DNA of 64,000 nt from Rhizodiscina lignyota (Eukaryota; Ascomycota; Dothideomycetes; Aulographales; Rhizodiscinaceae): NCBI GenBank assembly GCA_010015805.1, contig ML978125.1, forward strand, positions 1,984,001 to 2,048,000, written 5' to 3'. This document shows positions 54,947 to 64,000 of the stretch, piece by piece. Each line of letters opens with the position of its first letter. The first letter of the stretch is position 1. The position numbers and the translations under genes were made by a program. The notes under the pieces are model-generated. The model was not told the origin of the DNA. It did no database searches and saw nothing but the letters and a program-made list of their open reading frames with translations.

Positions 54947-55631
54947 TGCGGCCGCGTGAGGTGATTGTGGTGAAATCGGCAGCTCGAGATCGAGGGACGC
55001 GTAGTGGTAGCGGTGAAGGCGTAACTCGAGCACCTTTCGGTTTTACGACAACTCACGAATTTCGGTTCATAGTCTACGTCAGGGACTAACGTGGGCAATG
55101 CAAGCAAGCAGGATCATGCTCATGGCATGCGGAGCACTGTTGTATATTCAAACTACCATCGGTGCTTCATGTCCAACTCAGCTGATACCGAGCTAATGCA
55201 GCTGAGAAATCCAGATCCGACGAAAGAAGCGTGCAAGCTCGCATGGCTTGCGTGTATCTCTGAATGGGGCCCAGGAGTTATCAGAGTCATGAACTAGAGC
55301 AGCTGGCCTCTTACGACTTCTACCGACCTCCAATAGCAACCTCAGACGTCGTTTCTAGACGCGTCATTCATGGAACAGCTTCTGACTACTGAGTTTGGAA
55401 ATATTTGTATTCAATAAAAACAATGGGCAACCTAACGTCACTTCAAGGGCGACTGGTTTGTTTCTAGCGATATCCAATGTCTTCCGACAGTCCAGGTCTT
55501 TTGATCGCCTGGCCACCTTTCCCCAATCCACTGAAACAGGCCCATATGCACTCGAAGCTCCAGGAATGACCCGAACAGAATACTAGAAGATTTACAATAA
55601 CACCCGTTGGTGCGCAGTGGCAATGGCCAAC
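54947..55631. other. Intergenic region, no gene seen
   Basis: About 680 bp between converging genes. No motif-bearing ORF. Confidence 0.5.
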
Positions 55632-56000
55632 CTACATTCCTTCCTCCATCCCAACGTCTCTCCACCAAGGCTTCTTCTCCTCCTTCCCATCTCCACCTTT
55701 GACGCCAGTTTCTGGCATTTGGACCATTGCCTCAGCATCTCCCACCTGCCTTCGCTCGCTAACTTCCCAATCACTCTTATCCTTCAACTTCAACTTCATC
55801 GCCCGCCTCGCCATGGCAATGTTGATGTTCATGCTCTGCATCGATCGTTGCGCCAATCCTTGGGCAGGCCGGGTCGAGCCACTGTCGGTGCTGCTTCTGT
55901 CTCTGCTCGTAGTTGAAGCAGTAGAGGTTATGCTTTTGGTGTTATTAACGGAAGAGGCAGCATCACGACCCCGGCTTGCTGCCCTCATGACTGCTGATTG
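55632..56000 (-). other. In-frame open extension downstream of the PDK stop codon
   Basis: After the PDK TAG (56003-56001) the same frame stays open for 122 codons to a TAG at 55634-55632. The stop lies in CAA TAG CAA TCA, matching the CARYYA-type readthrough context known from tobacco mosaic virus and tested in yeast. The encoded extension is Ser/Thr-rich (TSTASTTSRDRSSTDSGSTR), then basic and helical (MNINIAMARRAMKLKLKDKSDWEVSERRQ), then KEEKKPWW near the end. It has no C-terminal peroxisomal tripeptide. It could be a readthrough extension, a separate small gene (ATG at 55988, 12 nt after the stop), or chance. Confidence 0.4.
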
Positions 56001-57621
56001 CTATTGTAGAGGTTCGGAGGAGGACGAAAGGCGGTTAAGGTGGAGATATACGTCTGTGCCATATCTATCACGCAGTCCCATCAGCATCTGTTCGAAATTG
56101 TAGAACGAGTTTGAAACCGAAAAGATTCTTACCCCTCCATACTGATCAATTTTAGATCCCCGCCGAAATACCGTGCATAAAGCCTACTGATGGGCAATCC
56201 GTACCCAAACCCAGCCATTGGCGCCTTGAAATCGCTCTTGTTGAAATCCGGATCCAGATTCGGTGTCTGGTCTACCGTGGTGTACATGTACGTCCAAACA
56301 AGCGGTATGGCGCTTCTCGGTATACCTCCTCCCTCATCTGATATCTTAATAGTGATATCCTCCTTCCCCTCTGCTACAATGACCTTCGTCACCGGGAACT
56401 CCTCCTTGTCTTGCCCATGTGTCTCCACTACTGCCCGCAAGCTGTTCTTCAAGGTCTCGAAAAGCATATGACTCAGGTGGCCGGGCACATACATGAAATT
56501 GATCTCCGGGTTACACACAAGCTGTACCTTAGGCGCATCGAATAAACCGTAGTGGTCTTCGCAGACAAATCTCGCGTTCTCGATCGCTTCTTGCGCAAGG
56601 TCGCGGACGTTCGTCTTCGTACATATAATGCCAACGTAATTCGGGTCTGAGCGGTGTCGCTGATCGGTGAGAGCGACGTGTTGGCCAATGAGCATACGGA
56701 TACCGATTCGTGACATGTAAAAACGATCGAGGAAGGCCTGTATGTTATTGTCGATCTGCATGCGTTGCCGCTTGCGTTTCCATTCGAGTATACCTTGCGC
56801 TGTATTGCACATTCAGTAAGCTTCTCCTACACAGGTTCCAGATATATCAGTGTAGTAGACATACCAACAGTTGTGACAACGCTATCGTGTCTTCGCTTGA
56901 TTTTCTCTAGCGTCTGCGCGAATTTCATATTGTATGCATTCAGCTCTGGCGGCCAATCTCCTCCGTCGTCTGCGGCTACGTAGTATCTCTTGCTCATGGA
57001 GCTTTTTCTATCTCCATTTCCGTTCTCGTTGCCATTTGCCTTGGTGTCTGACCGGTACTTTCCTTGCGGTATGCTTGGATTGTGGGTTGTCTGGCTGAGT
57101 ATACGAGAATGGCCACTGCTCTGTTTCGCTGGCCTTAGGAGACGCTTGCGGACTTCGGACGTGAGGGAAGGTTTTGGTAAAGTTGTAAGTTCCTGAATTT
57201 ATGAGTCAATCCATAGTGCTGAAAGCGAGAATCGCTACCCTGGTGGATTGTAACGCACCTCGAATGACTGCGCATACCAGTCCTTCACCTTCCTGATGCT
57301 CGGCATCTCATTCAATCCCTCTGGCAGGTCTCCAAGCTCCTGGACTCGATGCGCCAACCGTATTGGTAGTTCCTCAGAGAGGAATTGGCTCGCTCGGAAA
57401 AGAGTTCCTGTTCACCGTAATTGCTCGTTAGCCCTTTCGTCCGAACTCTCTCTCCCCTACCAAATATTCAAAGGCGGGTGAAGGTAGAAGAAATCTCCGA
57501 ACGCACCAGTACTCGGTCTCTCCCCGAACTGAACCATCTGCCTCAAACTCACACCGGTTGCCGGGAAGTTCGCATAGTGGCCGATGGTGTCCATAAGCTT
57601 CTCGGTTGCCTTCCACGACAT
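56001..57621 (-). CDS. Mitochondrial pyruvate dehydrogenase kinase
   Basis: GHKL-fold protein kinase that phosphorylates and switches off the E1-alpha subunit of the pyruvate (or branched-chain) dehydrogenase complex in the mitochondrial matrix. Five exons (57621-57507, 57407-57259, 57192-56865, 56799-56133, 56064-56001) give 440 residues with phases consistent. The N-terminal helical domain has NFPATGVSLRQMVQFGERPSTGTLFRASQFLSEELPIRLAHRV and LPEGLNEMPSIRKVKDWYAQSF. The ATP site shows the N-box MLFETLKNSLRAVVE, the G1 box DEGGGIP, and G2 AGFGYGLPISRLYARYFGGDL. It ends YGTDVYLHLNRLSSSSEPLQ, the usual fungal C-terminus. An exon-3 insert (SQTTHNPSIPQGKYRSDTKANGNENGNGDRK) is disordered. The stop codon context is notable (see the extension at 55632-56000). 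Confidence 0.94.
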
Positions 57622-58782
57622 CTTGACCAGCGATTGTGAGGCCCTGAGGCCTGTGCTGTACGTTCAATCCAGTGTTTGCGGTGGTAGTGTGACTATGAGG
57701 CCGGATTGGAGAGGAAGCGGAAAGGCTATGTCAGACCCCACCGTCTGGCGAGAGCTGGTGCTGTAGATTAGAATGTGGGAATGGATGGATAAAGCGAGGA
57801 GTAGGCTGCGTCACCCGTGGGAACAATGCCCCGGATCCAGAAGAATTGAGGCGATACGGGTGCAGGGGAATGATTGTTGACGGGAGTGCAAATGTGGAAG
57901 TGGTTATGCGCGGGATGGAGTCATATGGACGATTTGGCGGTGCAAGCTTTCGCTGCGGCAGCTGCCCCTCGCAAAAGCCCCGTCCAGCCGTGTCAAAGCT
58001 CTCCCCACACTCGGTTTGCTTAGGTTAACGTTCCTTTGACGGGCAACGGAAAAGCTGAGAGCCTCTTTTCCAAGCTGCGAGCACATGCAGCTTGCCTTGC
58101 CTCGCTGCGAAATTTCCTCTTCGCTCAGCTGACTCTCTCGACACGCTTCACCCCATCGCCCACGCATCGAGGAAAAAGTCACCCCTTCCACAGTATGCTC
58201 ACGGGCCAATTGCCTCTGCGATCGTCACTTGGCCGAGGGGCCCGAGGCTTTTCTGCTTGTTCATGAAACTCGGAAGAACGCGGAGAGCGCCGCTGGCCCG
58301 AGTTTCATGAACGGTCTTCCCCGGGTCCGAACGATACCTTCGGCATGCTATTGTGTTGAAAGCAAATCCATGATGTCAACAGAAATGAAGAACTTTAATT
58401 AGAAGACCATGTGTGGGCGTGATTTAAGGTCTTGTCGAAGCTCTCCTTTTAATCTATCATCCGGGAACGACGCCTTCCGATATGAGTTATTAACGTCGGT
58501 TACATGACACTGGTATGAATGGGTGTAGCGCGAAAAATTATATGTAAGTTTATATTATCGAGTGCACTAGAATAAGACTTGCTGTGGCCGGTCTATTCTC
58601 CATTGTATCCACAGACAAGTCCATTTGGTAGCTTAGTGTGCCGTCAAAAACCATAGATTACCGCGGAGGGATTTTGCTGTACCGTGACGCAGTAGAAAAG
58701 ACGATGATCCGTGTGATAATGTTCTTTTAAGACGCTACACAGGCCCTATCTTAAAGCCGATATACAACAGTGAGAAATATAT
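57622..58782. other. 1.16-kb spacer: PDK promoter and OSCP 3' region
   Basis: Upstream of PDK the sequence is GC-rich; towards 58500-58780 it is AT-rich 3' sequence of the ATP synthase gene. It contains a perfect 15-bp inverted repeat at 58259-58312. No gene supported. Confidence 0.5.
58259..58312. repeat. Perfect 15-bp inverted repeat with 24-bp spacer
   Basis: GTTCATGAAACTCGG (58259-58273) and CCGAGTTTCATGAAC (58298-58312) are exact reverse complements. It lies about 640 bp upstream of the PDK start codon. Confidence 0.95.
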
Positions 58783-59700
58783 TTACAGAGTCTCCGTGAG
58801 CAGCTTGTTCATCTTGGCCATCTTCGAGGAAACGCTTAGGTCGATCGTCCGGTCGCCAATCTCAACGATCAGACCGCCTCTGATATCAGGATTAACCTAT
58901 AGATGCGTCAGCTTGATTTACTCCCTCTTCATTCATCTTTGACGTCTATCGTGATGAGATTCTTTTACCTTAGACACAACCTTCAACTTTTTGCCTTGAC
59001 CAACGTAAGACGACTTTGTGACAGCGCTCTCAAGCTTCTGAAGGACCTTGGGCTCCAATGGCTGTAATGTAACAATCAGCTCAATCTATCAATCGTTCCA
59101 CCAGCAATCGTGGAAAACGTACCGCAGCACTTGTCACCGTCAACTCCACCTCACCCCTGTGTGCGCTCACCAGCTCGGCATACTTCTCGCAGACTGCCTT
59201 GAGCGCGTTCAGCCTGTTGTGTTCCGCCAGAGTCCCAAGGAGGTTCTTCATGATGTCCCCTTTGTCCTGAGTGACACCCTTCAGAAGTTCTGCCACGATC
59301 TTCTGCTTGTCGCCGACCGTGAGAGTAGGGGCTGAAAGAACATTCTGGAGCTTGGGGTCCCTCTTGAACAGGCCATTTAGAGATTCGACGCTGCGGGCGG
59401 TGCTGTCGAGGGCGGATGTTTTAGCACTCGCGGTCCACTAAGGTTGCCGGAAGGGTTAGCATTGGGATGAGAAGTCTCAAAAGCGCGATGAAAAGGCCAG
59501 GGAAGCTTCATATACGAGTTCATATACTGAAACTGACGTACCAGAGCAGTGGCATATGTTCCATCGACGCCGTAGAGCTCAACAGGAGGGATCACATCGG
59601 AAGCGGCTGCGGCGTAGCTCCGGAAAACGGTGCGTGGAGCAATTGGCGCACGAGGAGTGGCTATCCGCGCTGCCTGCGCAATGGCTCGGCGGGACAGCAT
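58783..59700 (-). CDS. ATP5: ATP synthase subunit 5 (OSCP)
   Basis: Oligomycin-sensitivity-conferring protein of the mitochondrial F1Fo ATP synthase, part of the peripheral stalk capping F1. Four exons (59700-59542, 59437-59123, 59061-58969, 58896-58783; introns 104, 61, 72 nt) give 226 residues. The N-terminus MLSRRAIAQAARIATPRAPIAPRTVFRSYAAAASDVIPP is a classic Arg/Ala/Ser mitochondrial presequence. The mature part has VELYGVDGTYATALWTASAKTSALDSTARSVESL, the delta/OSCP N-terminal helices, then LLGTLAEHNRLNALKAVCEKYAELVSAHRGEVELTVTSA, and the C-terminal signature NPDIRGGLIVEIGDRTIDLSVSSKMAKMNKLL. Size and layout are normal for the family. Confidence 0.95.
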
Positions 59701-60179
59701 ATTTGAAAGGAGTTGAAAGATGGGAGAGGAGTAGAGGAGTGCTTGTCGAGATGGTCTTCCCAAAAGAGCTTCATTGCTGTCAAACCGAAGTTCGGGTTTT
59801 TGGCTTACATAATGTCTTGGCACCAGATCGTCGAAGAGCGCTCAACAGCGGTACTTTGTAGCCTGGCTGAACAAAGTGCAAACTTGAGAATTGAAGAGAG
59901 ATTTTATTTGCAATTGACTAATTATTCTGCCAGAAGGCATCCGGAAGCCCACTTGTCCTCATACCTCATCCGAGGGACAGCCACCGGACAAGACGGCGGA
60001 GGGAGTAAGTAGGGGTAGGGAATATGCGATGAAAGTTTCCATGTTTTGATTACTTATACTCTAATATCACATTTGTGAGTCTTGATAGTGAGTTTTGGGG
60101 TATCGAGAGGTGTGAAAATAGAGCCTTTGCTCGAGCCTCCAAATCCGCCAGCGCACCCATAAAGACTGCAAACTATCAC
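59701..60179. other. Intergenic region: ATP5 promoter and GRASP 3' region
   Basis: About 480 bp, no gene seen. The ORFs here are shadows or leader sequence. Confidence 0.5.
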
Positions 60180-61485
60180 TCAGTCCACATCCCCTTCAGC
60201 TGCTGGCTCCGCTGTCGGTACAGGCGGTGTAGCTTTCGGTGGTCCTCCAGCTTTGGGAGGTGGAGGCACGGCCCCAGATTTCGACGTCGGCGCATGGTCT
60301 TGCTCTTTGCTCTTCATCTCTCCCTCTGCAAAATAATCATCAAAGCCTTTGGACGGTGAAATGTTGTGATGCGCTCTGTGCTTCTTGGCTTTCGAACCTG
60401 CTCCCACTGGCGGCCCTGGAGAGCCAGTCGCTCGTTGAAATGCCAGGTTGGCCGGCACAAGGAAGTCTCCACCTTGTGGAGGACTGGCAATGGTCGCAAC
60501 AGGTTCAGGTGCAGCGAGTGCTTGCTTCTCATCTATGCCTGTGTCGAAGAGCGTTTCGCCTGGAGCTTGCGGTGGTTCGTCGAGAGCCGCAGGGATCCGA
60601 TGGAGAGCGCCGAAACCGAGAATGCAGCCAAGAGCGCCCTGGCCTCCCCAGTTCCGTGATGGAGTTATAGTAACTGGCCGTGTTATGTTGTATTCATGGT
60701 TATACACGAGCAATCGGAGGGGTCTTTCCAGATACTTCGAGAGCAAAGTCAGCAAAACTACTGATGAAGCACTCCATCAACGCTGAAGCCTCGTGGAGAG
60801 GAGAAAGCCATTATTTGTTTTGTGGAGCTGAGATGAAATGGATGCAAAATCCAACTTAGTGAGACGATGAAAAGGATTCTTACATCTTCAACCAGCTCAG
60901 GGAGTCCTGACTCGCCACGCACCAAGCCCTCAGGAGACCCAATTACATAGTCACCGTAAGGCAGTAAACCAGCAACGTCAGCGGGAGAGTTTGCCGTTAC
61001 TTCTAAAATGTGCCAGACATCTTCTGTGGCCGCAAGCGGTGTCCACTGCAATGACAGTCCCAGATTCGGCGGGTCTGTCGGCACAGGAATATAGAGCTCA
61101 CGTATCCTTTGACCCTAATGTTTCAGTTAGCTGTAAGGTTTGAATATCTTGAACTCTCTGGTCAGGCTGACTTTGGCGCTCCAAACACCAAGGCTAATGG
61201 TGTTCCCAGCACAGTTCCGTACTTCTGTCGAGAAGAGGTTCGGGTCTGGACTGTCCTGTGATTGAATTAGCACAACTTTTAGGGATTGGCCATGAAATAA
61301 CCTACTATCGTTCGACCATTGATGCCGATGACGAAATCAAACCATGGTTCTATTTGTATGTCTGCATTCTTGTTGCGAAGCACTTGAAATCCGTAAGCAC
61401 CACGCGTGCTCGACTTCTGAGTCTCGGTAGGGGTATCGGCGTCTAGCCGGGAGATAAATCTGTTCAGGGCGCCAAAGACAGACAT
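60180..61485 (-). CDS. GRH1: GRASP55/65-like Golgi stacking protein (Grh1)
   Basis: Peripheral Golgi/ER-exit-site protein with two PDZ-like domains, involved in early secretory traffic and unconventional secretion. Exons 61485-61306, 61255-61172, 61114-60884 and 60734-60180 give 349 residues. The first GRASP domain begins SSTRGAYGFQVLRNKNADIQIEPWFDFVIGINGRTI; the second contains LGLSLQWTPLAATEDVWHILEVTANSPADVAGLLPYGDYVIGSPEGLV and RPLRLLVYNHEYNITRPVTITPSRNWGGQGALGCILGFGALHRIP, diagnostic. The tail is Pro/Ala-rich. The last junction uses an AAG acceptor (branch GCTGAC), giving LVEDYLERPLRLL; this is the least certain splice. Residue 2 is Ser, so the N-myristoylation site of animal GRASPs is absent, as in yeast Grh1. 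Starts 207 bp from the divergent TGS1. Confidence 0.93.
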
Positions 61486-61692
61486 TCAGGCGGTAGTGTT
61501 CGTGATGTCAGGAGATGCTTGAGTTGTTGTCACGTAGCGCGACTGAGAGTTCGCGGAGGAGACTGGGGTGAGACAGTTTAGGGAGGCGTGGGTGGCCCGA
61601 GCTCCATTTAACATTTAAATTTAGGCCGTCACAGTAGACTTTGCATCGATCCCACCCGTAAACATCTAACACCTCCTCACCCAAAATTCAAA
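61486..61692. promoter_or_regulatory. Short bidirectional promoter, GRASP / TGS1
   Basis: Only 207 bp separate the two divergent start codons, so the two genes must share their core upstream region. Confidence 0.55.
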
Positions 61693-62647
61693 ATGCAAGA
61701 CGGCGTTGGCGCATATGTAGCGCTCCTTCGTAAGGAATCAGCATTGCGCCCAGTCAGCTTTGAAGATATGCCGGAAAACGTCAGAAAGTGGGTCATCTCC
61801 TTCCAACTTGGGCATTTTCATTTGCTAACAAAGACGTAGGTACTGGTATCACAGATATGACCTTTTCTCCAAGTACGATGAGGGTGTGGAGCTCACGTCC
61901 AACTCCTGGTTCGGAGTCACGCCAGAGGCGGTCGCGGTGTACGCATTTTTGATATCTCATTTCGCAAGCGCCGATACTAAACCTGATTTAGAAAGATTGC
62001 TCAGCACATAGGCGATTCAGTACCACCATCGAAGAAGTTTATCATCGATGCTTTCGCTGGCGCCGGTGGAAACGCCATAGCTTTCGCCCTCTCTGGCCGC
62101 TGGGAGCGAGTCTTCGCTGTGGAAAAAGACCCTGAAGAACTCAAGTGCGCCAAACAGAATGCGAAAGTGTATGGCGTGGAGAAGAAGATATCCTTTGTCA
62201 ATGGAGATTGCTTCAATATCATCAAGAACCGGTATTCGCACATGAGAGAAGAGGCTGTAATTTTTGCAAGTCCGCCATGGGGAGGTACGTACAGTTGCTC
62301 AACCATAATTGAAGGACCAGATTAATTAACGTCTAGCAGGCCCCACATATCAGGCTGAGGATATCTTCGACCTCTCCAAGATGGAGCCTTACACGTTGAA
62401 GAAACTCCACACCAGTTTCTCGAAGTACTTCTCCGAAATGGTCTTCTACCTTCCTCGAACTTCCGATCTGAATCAACTAGCTGCACTGGTAAAAGATGGC
62501 GACCAAATCCAGGCTATCCACTACTGCATGACCGGTTTCAGTAAGGTGAGTATTCTTCAACAAAATTACCGTGTCGGACCTTTGCTTACGACATGCTAGG
62601 CCCTGTGCGCTTATTACGGAGACTTCGCGGACATCCAAAAACCTTGA
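61693..62647 (+). CDS. TGS1: Trimethylguanosine synthase
   Basis: SAM-dependent methyltransferase that converts the m7G cap of snRNAs, snoRNAs and telomerase RNA to 2,2,7-trimethylguanosine. Five exons (61693-61787, 61840-61938, 61992-62284, 62340-62545, 62600-62647; introns 52-55 nt) give 246 residues. Landmarks: KYWYHRYDLFSKYDEGVELTSNSWFGVTPEAVA (cap-binding N-terminal part), FIIDAFAGAGGNAIAFAL (SAM motif I), VFAVEKDPEELKCAKQNAKVYGV (motif II), SFVNGDCF, and the catalytic SPPWGGPTYQ. The protein is the short, catalytic-domain-only fungal form, lacking the long N-terminal extension of animals. Ends FADIQKP. Confidence 0.95.
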
Positions 62648-63189
62648 TTATGCGGATGTCACACATAATGTGAGCAAATCACCTTACATGGATGTGTCGC
62701 ATCAGAAAGCCTATCTCTTCGAACAACGCATTTTCTGGGACATGTAATGCGCTCACACATCAACTGCTGAGCCGGCCTCGGGGTATCGACGGGAAAAATA
62801 GGGCGAGCATAATTGCATTTGAGAGTCAAAGGGTATCGAGTGAATTGAAGAAGAATGCAGGCACGATGGCAAGCTGTGGGGATGTGGTCTCAAAAAAGGT
62901 GGTACGGTTCCGCCTTCACCTTACTATGGTCTTGCGTAGCATGGTCTGTTTAGGAGAAGCCCTTCATGCAGCGGAAATTCAGCGAAATTCGAATATTCCG
63001 CTGTCCGTTTACTCTCTTGAACCTTGATCGCAGTGATGTTCCAAAATGTGTTCTCGAACAAAGCGAAGTTCTTCCGTCTGGGTGTCAGAGCCATTTGCGT
63101 GAGATGCGCTTTTGAGCAGCGAACGCCTTATATCCAAGACAAGCCCGATAACTGCCTCCAAAAATTACAATTGCTGCCCTCTAACGCTA
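62648..63189. other. Convergent intergenic region
   Basis: About 540 bp between TGS1 and the right-edge gene. No gene seen. Confidence 0.5.
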
Positions 63190-64000
63190 CTAGCCCTCAA
63201 TCGGCTGGATAGGTATGGCGACCTTTGGCACATGCGAATTGGAGCCTGGATCGTGGCCAGCGGCAGTCTGCATCGGCCGGATATGCTCGTCGGTGTAGTC
63301 CGCAAGGTACCAGGACGTCGTCGGGGCGAGGTGCTTGGGCATGTGGTCGTTGCCGTGAGGCACGACAGGGGTAGCGTCCGGACCCGGGTCGACGAGAGGA
63401 CCTGAGTACGGCAGTGTTGCGGTCGCCGTGGCCGCTTGCAGCGAAGTCGAAACAGACCTCGAGACGCTCGTAGTTGGAGGGTCCTGGTGTACGTAGAACG
63501 ACTGGAAGACCGGAATATTGGTCACGTGTGCGACCGCGCCACTCGTGACGGTGACGAACGTCTGTGGAATATGAACGTCACCGCTCTGCCATTGAGGAGT
63601 GGCCCAGGACGCAGATGGTTCAATAGGGTGAGCGGCGCTACTGCTACATTAGTGCCGGAGCCAAGGAGGAGTCTCTGAACGCAAGTGCAAAGTTTGGTAG
63701 AGTGCATTGAAACAATACGAAATCCGTATTGCTTCTGTCGGCGAACAGCGCCAGACAGTTGATTTTTAAAGGCTAAGCAGTCTTCCATAGCTGCTCGACC
63801 ATGGCAGGAAAGCGCGTAATATATTGAAAGAAACATCTTCAATCGGAACTACTCACGCTGGGAGAACAAGTGCTGCAAAAGCAGACGCATAGGCCGTAGC
63901 CTTGGAGATGATTCGACTTTCATATTGAAGTGTTTGGAGTTGACTAGCTGTTGTAGCTTGTGATGTGTGATGTGGAGTGCGTAGAATGTCTGGCTGAGCT
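63190..64000 (-). CDS. Hypothetical protein with hydrophobic segment, N-terminus beyond the window
   Basis: Two exons seen: 64000-63857 (open to the right edge) and 63643-63190, joined over a 213-nt intron (GTGAGT donor, TGTAG acceptor). The upstream exon encodes a hydrophobic, Ala-rich stretch SRIISKATAYASAFAALVLPA ending in a plausible signal-peptidase site, and the splice continues as SSAAHPIEPSASWATPQWQSGDVHIPQTFVTVTSGAVAHVTNIPVFQSFYV. The rest is Pro/Thr/His-rich and low complexity, ending VAIPIQPIEG. No initiator Met is visible in frame inside the window, so the start is further right. An overlapping ATG at 63922 is in another frame. It could be a small secreted or cell-wall protein; no family recognised. 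Confidence 0.5.

Overview
This window is nuclear DNA of a filamentous ascomycete (Pezizomycotina). The LPAELRN-type F-box-like proteins, the low intron density and the overall gene set suggest Dothideomycetes, but that placement is an inference from reading, not from a search. Genes are close together on both strands. Introns are mostly 45-75 nt, with GTANGT-type donors, GCTRAC/GCTAAT branch points and short acceptors. I resolved about 27 protein-coding genes, most of them by joining exons by hand so that reading frame and family conservation both hold. I see no rRNA, no convincing tRNA, no CRISPR array, no intact transposon and no viral relic.

Left part (1-16 kb): two minus-strand F-box-like paralogues, one cut by the window edge; a PLP-dependent decarboxylase; the Pumilio-repeat ribosome-biogenesis factor Nop9; divergently, the Dsl1-complex tether Tip20/RINT1; a fungal protein with an N-terminal Cys/His module and a C-terminal RING-like module; and a metallo-beta-lactamase-fold protein. 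15.8-17.9 kb is an accessory-looking patch: a low-complexity hypothetical gene, three direct copies of a ~60-bp repeat, a 19-bp tandem duplication and a hairpin.

Middle (17.9-45 kb): a 2-oxoglutarate/Fe(II) oxygenase divergent from a Zn2Cys6 regulator; an F-box protein followed by APC2; a Baeyer-Villiger-type flavin monooxygenase; a Whi5/Nrm1-type cell-cycle repressor; a zincin metallopeptidase with a jacalin-like tail; a Cys-rich hypothetical; arginyltransferase Ate1 (7 exons); and a Ddp1-type Nudix hydrolase.

Right part (45-64 kb): a large disordered conserved protein; a short-chain dehydrogenase with unusual gene architecture (8 exons, including 14-nt and 7-nt microexons and a GC-AG intron); cytochrome c; a small conserved hypothetical; pyruvate dehydrogenase kinase; the OSCP subunit of ATP synthase; the Golgi stacking protein GRASP/Grh1 divergent from the cap trimethylguanosine synthase Tgs1; and a partial gene leaving the right edge. 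Three consecutive mitochondrial genes (cytochrome c, PDK, OSCP) lie within 8 kb, with only one unknown between them.

The two observations most worth checking are the microexon-rich dehydrogenase (49980-51209) and a stop codon in the PDK gene in a TMV-like readthrough context (CAA TAG CAA TCA), followed by 122 further open in-frame codons (55632-56003). The other genes look like ordinary housekeeping or accessory loci. The oxidative enzymes are spread out and do not form a convincing secondary-metabolite cluster.
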